Both the position numbers and the translations under genes were made by a program. Of a stretch of 64,000 bases of DNA, positions 57,999 through 64,000 are shown piece by piece. Source of the stretch: Platerodrilus igneus (taxonomy: Eukaryota > Arthropoda > Insecta > Coleoptera > Lycidae); the NCBI GenBank assembly GCA_036346225.1, contig JARFIW010001177.1, positions 280,501-344,500 on the forward strand, read 5' to 3'. A model generated the notes under the pieces. That model saw only the letters and a list, made by a program, of their open reading frames with translations, was not told where the DNA came from and ran no database searches. Numbering within the stretch: position 1 is the stretch's first letter; each line of letters opens with the position of its first letter.

Positions 57999-58469
57999 TC
58001 AATTCAATTCAATTCAATAAACTTTTATTCATATTTTATAACACAATTGCATATACATCATAAGCTAACCTATGAGGTTGCTTGACATGATGTTATTCTA
58101 CTTCTTGGTTCCCGTAATTTAGCGCTATATAATAAATTATCTACAATATTTTGTTTGACGCCTAAAAAATATAAACAATTTTTTTTATAAATATATACTA
58201 AACAAATTTTATCACTAAAAACTAAGTATCGCAATATTATGTGTAGGAATTGTATAAACTATATATATTGAATTTTTGTATATTTTTCTATGCTATATGT
58301 ACATTTATTTACATAGTTAATTTTCAGCGCCCTAAACTTATTACGGGAATTTATAAAGAGAAAATTAATGTGTGATCTATTTAAGTTTCTTTTGGCTCTA
58401 CTCTCTTTCATTAACGTGTACGTTTTAGCATAACTCTGCATTTATTTCTTTTTGTGCGGTTTTGGTGCT

Positions 58470-58967
58470 TTAATTAGTTTGTGTGTTTAAATATAATTTT
58501 ATGTTAGCCTTTAAAGTTTTCATATTAATATATTGTCTGCATTCTTGTGGCAGCTCATTAAACAAGGTTGGTACAGTGTAATTTAGACATTTTTTACCAT
58601 AATTATTTGCTACAAATGGAACTCTGTATTTAACTTCTCTTAAGTGGTACTTATTTTCGTCAATACTTAGATATTCCTCTTTAAAAAAATTGTCGATTAT
58701 CATGTTGTATTTGAATATTCCTTTTACTGTTAACAGATTGTTGTTGATTAATTTTTCTTGGAAAGTAGAATTCCAGTTTTCTTTATCCAGCAGCTTTAAG
58801 AATTTTTTTTGGATTATTTTGATTTTATTCAAGTGAATATCATTTGCATTTCCCCAAGCTGTCAATCCATATCTTATCACAGATTCTACTAACGCCGTGT
58901 ATATTATTTTCCTCATACGAGGTGGTAACATGTCAGATAGATAATAAAACTTTACCAAGATGGCCAA
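58470..58967 (-). pseudogene. LINE RT C-terminal domain (copy 1)
   Basis: Residues MRKIIYTALVESVIRYGLTAWGNA and ILQ-like IIQKKFLKLLDKENW, typical of the region after RT in CR1/Jockey proteins; no RNase H follows. Confidence 0.7.
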
Positions 58968-59055
58968 TAGCCTATTACATACCTTTTAATGTGAATATCC
59001 CACCGAAAGTAATTGTCCACGGTAATACCCAAATACTTATATTCCGTACAGTTCA

Positions 59056-59577
59056 TCACCACCTTACATAATGATTGGCACATTTCAGTCCCTTTTCTTT
59101 TGCTTGAAAGCATTTGCAGGAGTGTATTTTTATTACTGGGTCTTTTTTTGTATCTCTATAAGGGGTTGAAATATATAGTGTTTTGGTTTTATCGGGATTT
59201 ATAATTAGTGAATTATCGTGCGACCATTTAGCAAGTTGATTAGTGTCCTCTTGTAACATTTGTTCCGCTATAGTAAATGATTTATGATGCGACATTAAGA
59301 GAATATCGTCCGCAAACATAAATACAGTGCAATTTTTAATTACATTAGGTAAATCATTTATGTATAATGTAAATAATAAAGGACCAAGGACTGAACCTTG
59401 TGGCACGCCTACATCTAAAGATTTTTCTTGGCTTACTGTATTATTTATCTTTACCACAAATTTTCGTCTCTCGAGGTAATTCTTGAATAGTTCCAATGGT
59501 GGTCCATGAAACCCTAAGTCATTCATTTTGGCTATTAGGTTTTCATGATTAATTGTTTCAAAAGCTTTGGTGAAATC

Positions 59578-59578
<1 letters not shown>
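59056..59578 (-). pseudogene. LINE reverse transcriptase core (copy 1)
   Basis: From motif A (IDFTKAFETINHENLI, first codons at 59,578) through motif B GVPQGSVLGPLLFTLYINDL and motif C FMFADDILLM to NPDKTKTLYIS. A frameshift near 59,080 separates it from the C-terminal domain. All catalytic Asp residues are present. Confidence 0.8.

Positions 59579-59632
<54 letters not shown>
59577..59632. repeat. (AAT)n microsatellite / LINE tail
   Basis: The tail of LINE copy 2, into which copy 1 appears inserted. Confidence 0.95.
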
Positions 59633-59634
<2 letters not shown>

Positions 59635-60452
59635 TCAATTCAATTCAATTTCAATTTCAATTTATTTACAAGTTTGTTCTCTTTTCACCATAAGCTAACT
59701 CCATGAGTTGCTTGACATGGTGTTAAAACTATGTATATACATTCGTTATAATCTAGAATATTTCAAAAAGTATATAAAATAATTAATTAATAATACATAA
59801 TATATTTGTTATATGAACTAAATATCACCTAGTAAACGAATGGTCTTCTTTTATTATACAGTATGATTTTAGAACTTTCTGCGTATAGTCCTTGTTCTGA
59901 CTCAACTCTCTCTCCATTACAATTTTCCACATTCAGTTCTCCTGCATTACTTTGTTATTTATTATCCAATTCGCATACAAATTTACAATTGCTTTTTTAT
60001 AATTTTTAGTAGAAACATTTCAGGATTTTAATTTTGTGTAACTTGACAAGCTTCATATGCTTCGTTAAATTTGTTTATAATGCTATTGTACAATGTATTA
60101 GAATTTTATGTTCGCTTAGCTGTTGAACGTTTATATCGGATAATTTAACTTTAATTTGACGTTCGTTCAAAAAATTTTTCCTGTTTGTACATGTTGTTCT
60201 ATTAACTTCTGTTTGAAAAGTTAGTTGGGCTGCGGTCATGTAGTGATCTGATATTTTCGACTGTATTACAGCAGAATTTATGTGTTTGTACTTTCCTCGT
60301 ACATAAATATGATCAATACAAGAGGCTACCAATTTCCACACCAAACAATTCTTGACGTGTATAGTCCAAAATGCATTTATATAAACCGCTTGATGTTAAT
60401 AAAATTTGATATTCCGTTTCCGCGATATATAAGTTTTTACCAAGTAAATCTA
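59633..60452 (-). mobile_element. Jockey/CR1-type LINE copy 2, internally deleted
   Basis: Its 3' end (59,640-59,720) matches that of copy 1 (CATAAGCTAAC, GAGTTGCTTGACATG). Upstream, at 60,075-60,344, an endonuclease piece (SCIDHIYVRGKYKHINSAV and SDHYMTAAQL) lies without any RT, so the middle has been lost. Confidence 0.7.
60075..60420 (-). pseudogene. LINE apurinic-like endonuclease fragment (copy 2)
   Basis: C-terminal nuclease signatures CIDHIYV and SDHYMTAAQL; a frameshift near 60,330 separates these from ILDYTRQEL upstream. Confidence 0.7.
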
Positions 60453-60453
60453 T

Positions 60454-60490
<37 letters not shown>
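60453..60490. repeat. (TAA)n microsatellite
   Basis: TAA tract directly before the Dong-like element; its likely target. Confidence 0.95.
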
Positions 60491-60494
<4 letters not shown>

Positions 60495-60649
60495 GCCCTG
60501 CACCATATAAAACGCTGTAAGTCGTTGTAGCAGTAAAATAAATATTTAAATAAGTTACAACGTGCATAACAGAAAAATTTTGTATACAGATAGTTCACAG
60601 ACTTAAATTCTACGAACAGCAGTGTAGATATCTTTTTTAAATAGTGAAA

Positions 60650-61910
60650 ATGGCCGATATTTGTGATAGTGACAGTTTTGACAGTTCGATTTTTAAAAAT
60701 GAATCCGAAGCAGACAACCTAAAGAAGAATCTTTGTTACTTACCCTACAAATATCCAACTGACAACCGTTTGGCTACCTTCATTAAAAACACAGGCTGGA
60801 ATGTATCAACACAGGATAAAAATGAGGTAGGTCCTTGCTTACAAAATACTGATAGAACTAAGATTGTAGAGAATCGCGTACTTAGAAATAGAAATGATCA
60901 ATTTTTATCTGTAAAACATCTATATGAAGATAATTCACAGCCAAATGAAGTGATTAAATCGGAACAAGAGATTAATATCGAAACTGCTAGTTTGCAATCC
61001 ACTAGGAAAGCTGCTGGCAGAACGTTTAACAAACGGATAAAATGGAGTAAAGACATGAATACTGAAGTTATGCGCTCCTTTTATTTATTAAATAATTGCG
61101 AAGAAATACCACTTCCAGGCTGGAGAGCATTGTTTTACCAAAATTTTATTGTAAAGTTTCCACATTTATGTGTAAGTGAACAAAACCTTGTAGATAGAAA
61201 GAATGTAATCATTAGAAAGAAATACTTAAGTCCAACCGAACTCAGACAGTTAAAAGAAGAAATCACTATCAGTAGGTCTTTGCGCAATGATAAATTGGAA
61301 ACAGAAATCCAAAACCGAAATACCCCCTATTAAACATTTTAACTGTGTCAAACCAGTGGAATATATTGATGAAGGGGTTTATGATAATTTACTAAGCAGT
61401 ATAAAACTTTTTGAAAACTCCTACCCATTAGACCGACCTAAAATACCAATATTAATATTTAGAAGCACGACGAACGAATTAATAAACAAGATAGATGCAG
61501 CGCTGGCCAAATTTCTACAACCAGGTTATAATTTAGAAACTTTACACTTAGCAATTTATTCGGCTGCATATACCTGCATAAATCTAAACGGCCAACATGT
61601 AAGCGATAGTTTATATGCAGACAAATATAAAAATCAGATGGAACCAAAATGGAAAACCAGACTTTTACAACAAATTGATGGTTATCGCTCGAAAATCGAC
61701 ATCATCACAGAATATTTTAAAGGTATTAATACGAAAAAGGTTCAACGCAAAATTAAAAACATCATAACAGAAGCTAATTTACAAGTAAATAATAACTTAA
61801 GAGAAGTGCTTACTGAATATAGGGATTTCTTAATACAAAAACTCCATGTAAAAGCCTCCAGACTTCGGCGTTACAATGAATGCACAAAACCATCTGATGT
61901 TTATGGATGA
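60650..61910 (+). pseudogene. Dong-like ORF N-terminus with Myb-like DNA-binding domain
   Basis: Start chosen at ATG 60,650 (MADICDSDSF) after a short leader. The Myb-like block is TFNKRIKWSKDMNTEVMRSF and downstream (61,024-61,230). The pre-RT region follows in a second frame from ~61,310 after a single frameshift: LINKIDAALAKFLQPGYNL and VKASRLRRYNECT, the conserved element just before RT. Stops at 61,908 where the deletion join begins. Confidence 0.75.
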
Positions 61911-62790
61911 CTTGAAACTATATGCCGAAACACACGATCAACTCCACTCTCTAATAAAAACAACTAAACTATTTAATGATCAAATTGGAATGTCTTTTGG
62001 CACTGACAAATGTGCTACAATAAGTATAATTAAAGGTAATGTAGTTAAACAAACAAAATCAATCGAAAATTTCAAATCCATGGACACCACAGATGAATAC
62101 AAGTACCTTGGTTTTTATCAAAATAAAACTTTAGACCATACAAAACTAAAATCAAAATTAAAAGAAGAATATTCCAAACGTCTTACGAAATTACTTAATA
62201 CAAAGCTATATTCAAAAAAATTTAATCATTGCCATTAATACATGGGCAATATCTAGCCTTAATTATTCATTTGGTATTATAAAATGGAGTAATACAGATT
62301 TAGATGAGCTAGATAGACTGACACGTAGATTATTGAGAAAATTTAGATATCTTCATCCAAATTCAGCAATGGAAAGGTTGTACTTACCAAGAAGGCTAGG
62401 TGGACGGGGTTTGTGCAATATTTCAAATACATGCAAAGAACAAACAAATTCTATCAAAAACTATTTTTTAAATTCAGATAATGACAGACTCAAAATACTC
62501 AAAAGTACGACAAAACTTTTCTGCACTAAATCTTCAAAATTGCACCGAATCGGTTGTGTCCAATTTTTCAGATCAACTAGAAGCGTGGAAGGAAAAGACT
62601 TTACACGGAAAATACCTAAATCATTAGAAGAACCTGAAATAAACAAGAAACTATCACTTAAATGGACTACACTTGGGTACCTTTATAGTGAAACTGAAGG
62701 ATTCTTAATGGCTATTCAAGATGGAGTGATAAGAACGAAAAACTACGAAAACATATTCTTTGCATGGATGTTACTGACAAATGCCGCAAA
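61876..62790 (+). pseudogene. Dong-like RT, C-terminal part from motif C
   Basis: Begins at the catalytic HLMFMDDLKLYAETHDQL; motifs 0 to B are absent because of a deletion at about 61,880-61,895. Then YKYLGFYQNKTL, and in another frame from ~62,239 AINTWAISSLNYSFGIIKW, RLTRRLLRKFRYLHPNSA and YLPRRLGGRGLCNI, the typical thumb region. Two frameshifts. Confidence 0.8.
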
Positions 62791-63353
62791 TGTGATCAAG
62801 TGGGTGAAACAATTCAACACATTACTGCTGGATGCCCCAAACTAGCAAAAGCGCTTACCTAGGAAGACACAACCAATTTGCCAAAGTAATTCATCGACAG
62901 TTAGCCATCAACTATAATTTAATTCAAAGCCCTCCGCCATTTTATAAATATTCACCATGTGCAGTTCTTGAAGATGAAAAGACATTGTTATACTGGGATC
63001 GACCAATACTTACAGACCATACAATTGCTTTTAATAGACCTGACATACTATGTATTGATAAATTAAAAAGAACAGGTCACATAATTGATATTGCAACCCC
63101 TTTACCACATAATGTTATAAAAACCGAAAAACATAAAATTGAAAAATACACGGACTTGGCCATAGAAGTGAAACGCTTATGGAATTTAAATTCAGTGAAA
63201 ATAAGCCCTCTAGTAATTGCTGTCGATGGAGTAACCAGCAAAAACATGGAAAAATACTTACTTAACCTTTCACTACCTTCTGAGTTACATACTGTTTGCC
63301 AAAAGGCTACGATACTTCAGACATGCAACATCGTACGCAAGTTCTTAAATTAG
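62775..63353 (+). pseudogene. Dong-like CCHC finger and restriction-like endonuclease
   Basis: CRKCDQVGETIQHITAGC at ~62,790-62,843 is the CCHC motif, followed by RHNQFAKVIHRQL. The nuclease (PD-D/E-XK type) has RPDILCIDKLKRTGHIIDI and, about 20 residues later, KIEKYTDLAIEVKRLW, matching the R2/R4 active-site pattern PD...D...KY. Ends at TAG 63,351. It cut target DNA. Confidence 0.85.
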
Positions 63354-63423
63354 TGGGCCGGGTTAAATTATCCTTCCACTAATGAAGTTTACCATAGCTA
63401 CATGTAGTTATGAGAATGATTAG

Positions 63424-63449
63424 ATAATAATAATAATAATAATAATAAA
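63424..63449. repeat. (TAA)n microsatellite
   Basis: Right flank of the Dong-like element; could be its tail plus remaining target. Confidence 0.95.
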
Positions 63450-63699
63450 CCCAAGGAACTAAACTGCATGGGAAATATGAGTTTACTAATTAGCAAACCA
63501 CCATAAAACCAAAAATTTGATTGTGTCTTCAGATCTAAATACAAAGCAACAATATCTAAAACCAAACTTTCTGTTCCTTATTAACGAATCCAACTTGATT
63601 TGTCACCCCAAAATTTAAATCAACTTAAAGTAAAGAAAAAAGGTAAAGAGCAATTTTATCAAAAGATATGTAACGTAAATTACCGAACATTAAACTTAC
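63450..63699 (-). other. Presumed intron of the Ig-domain gene
   Basis: AT-rich non-coding sequence downstream (on the minus strand) of the splice donor at 63,699. The same intron or the 3' flank presumably contains the transposon stack to its left. Confidence 0.5.
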
Positions 63700-63861
63700 C
63701 TTTTTTGCGGCGCTCAATTGAAATGGCTTGACTGTCTTCTCTTTTCCACGCAATCTTCGGTGCAGGAAATCCATCCGCTTTGCATATTAAACTAATGTTT
63801 TGGTTTTCACGCACCGCAACCGTAGACTGTGTACTTTCGCTATCTAAGATGTTTGGTGGAA
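63700..63861 (-). CDS. Exon of Ig-domain cell-surface protein (lachesin/DIP-like), Ig2 N-terminal half
   Basis: 54 codons between a TTATAG acceptor (63,867-63,862) and a GTAAGT donor (63,699). It reads VPPNILDSESTQSTVAVREN, then ISLICKADGFPAPKIAWKRE, a C2-type Ig domain start with the first Cys and Trp of the fold and the VPP hinge found in lachesin, DIP and neurotrimin-like IgLON relatives. The exon is phase 1 at both ends, as usual for Ig half-domains. These GPI-anchored proteins bind Dpr partners in synapse matching. Which DIP or lachesin paralogue cannot be told from one and a half exons. Confidence 0.85.
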
Positions 63862-63915
63862 CTATAAGGAAATATCCGTAAAAGCACAACTCATATAATA
63901 CATATACGAACTTAC

Positions 63916-64000
63916 CAACCACCTGCAAGTATCCGACTTGACTTAACATAGGATTGGTGTTTATTTGGCACATGTAGTAACCACGATCTTCTTGTTGAAC
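63916..64000 (-). CDS. Exon of the same Ig-domain gene, Ig1 end (partial)
   Basis: Minus strand reads VQQEDRGYYMCQINTNPM and SQVGYLQVV, the DxGxYxCQ motif with the second Cys of the first Ig domain and its last strand. The donor GTAAGT is at 63,915, phase 1, and a short 54-bp intron (63,862-63,915) joins it to the next exon. The exon continues beyond the window. Confidence 0.85.

Larger units (their letters stand above)
57999..59578 (-). mobile_element. Jockey/CR1-type LINE copy 1, 5' truncated
   Basis: Minus element with RT from motif A onward, 3' UTR (58,470-58,000) and a GAATT-repeat plus (ATT)n tail. It is truncated at 59,578 inside the tail of copy 2. Confidence 0.75.
60491..63423 (+). 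mobile_element. Dong-like (R4-clade) LINE, internally deleted
   Basis: Lies between (TAA)n at 60,453-60,490 and (TAA)n at 63,424-63,449. It encodes Myb-like N-terminus, RT end, CCHC and restriction-like endonuclease in one order, as in R2/R4-type LINEs. Dong of the silkworm is known to insert in TAA repeats. Confidence 0.8.

Overview
The window comes from an animal genome, almost certainly an insect. It is AT-rich, holds insect-type transposons (mariner-like, hAT, Penelope-like, R1-, Jockey/CR1- and Dong/R4-type LINEs, Gypsy-like LTR elements), and ends in two exons of a neuronal immunoglobulin-domain gene of the lachesin/DIP type (63,700-64,000, minus strand). No other host protein gene is recognisable. 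Most open reading frames are decayed transposon pieces.

Layout. 1-2,397: LTR debris and ends of CAGGGTG-type DNA transposons, including a palindromic DUF4817 transposase remnant. 2,398-43,436: a nested inverted structure. Its left arm reads Penelope-like element (A), solo LTR B, LTR E, ribozyme satellite. Its right arm repeats these in reverse: satellite, E', B', A'. The modules are separated by (TA)n tracts. The left arm is further interrupted, in the (TA)n between B and E, by a long-TIR DUF4817 transposon (6,577-9,307) and two head-to-head Gypsy-like elements, D1 (minus, 9,345-16,682) and D2 (plus, 16,726-24,036). At the centre (27,000-35,807) about 30 monomers of a ~300 bp satellite each carry a type I hammerhead ribozyme or a mutated version. 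They lie on the minus strand left of 29,152 and on the plus strand right of it. About eleven copies keep a complete or nearly complete catalytic core. This looks like a retrozyme-type (ribozyme-bearing, possibly circular-RNA-producing) satellite.

43,437-45,000: a LINE 3' part with RNase H. 47,136-53,401: a hAT element with a perfect 8-bp target duplication. Its transposase pseudogene is split near the 3' end by a 2.5 kb foldback element (50,508-53,043, 6-bp duplication) that carries a 5S rRNA gene-like sequence. 55,230-63,449: a stack of non-LTR elements joined through (AAT/TAA)n tracts: an R1-type LINE (minus), two copies of a Jockey/CR1-type LINE (minus), and a Dong-like LINE with restriction-like endonuclease (plus). 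The stack probably lies in an intron or flank of the Ig gene.

How the parts relate. The LTR families B, D and E share a plan: very long LTRs (2.0-2.6 kb), TG...CA ends and insertion in (TA)n. A TATA box is visible in B, E and D2. D and E also carry multiplied tRNA-Lys-like primer-binding modules. The D elements encode only gag, protease and a scrap of reverse transcriptase, so they must depend on another element for replication. The ribozyme array lies between inward-facing E LTRs and within reach of Penelope-type GIY-YIG sequences, which makes a Penelope or LTR contribution to its spread a testable idea. All family assignments come from reading the sequence; none was checked against a database.
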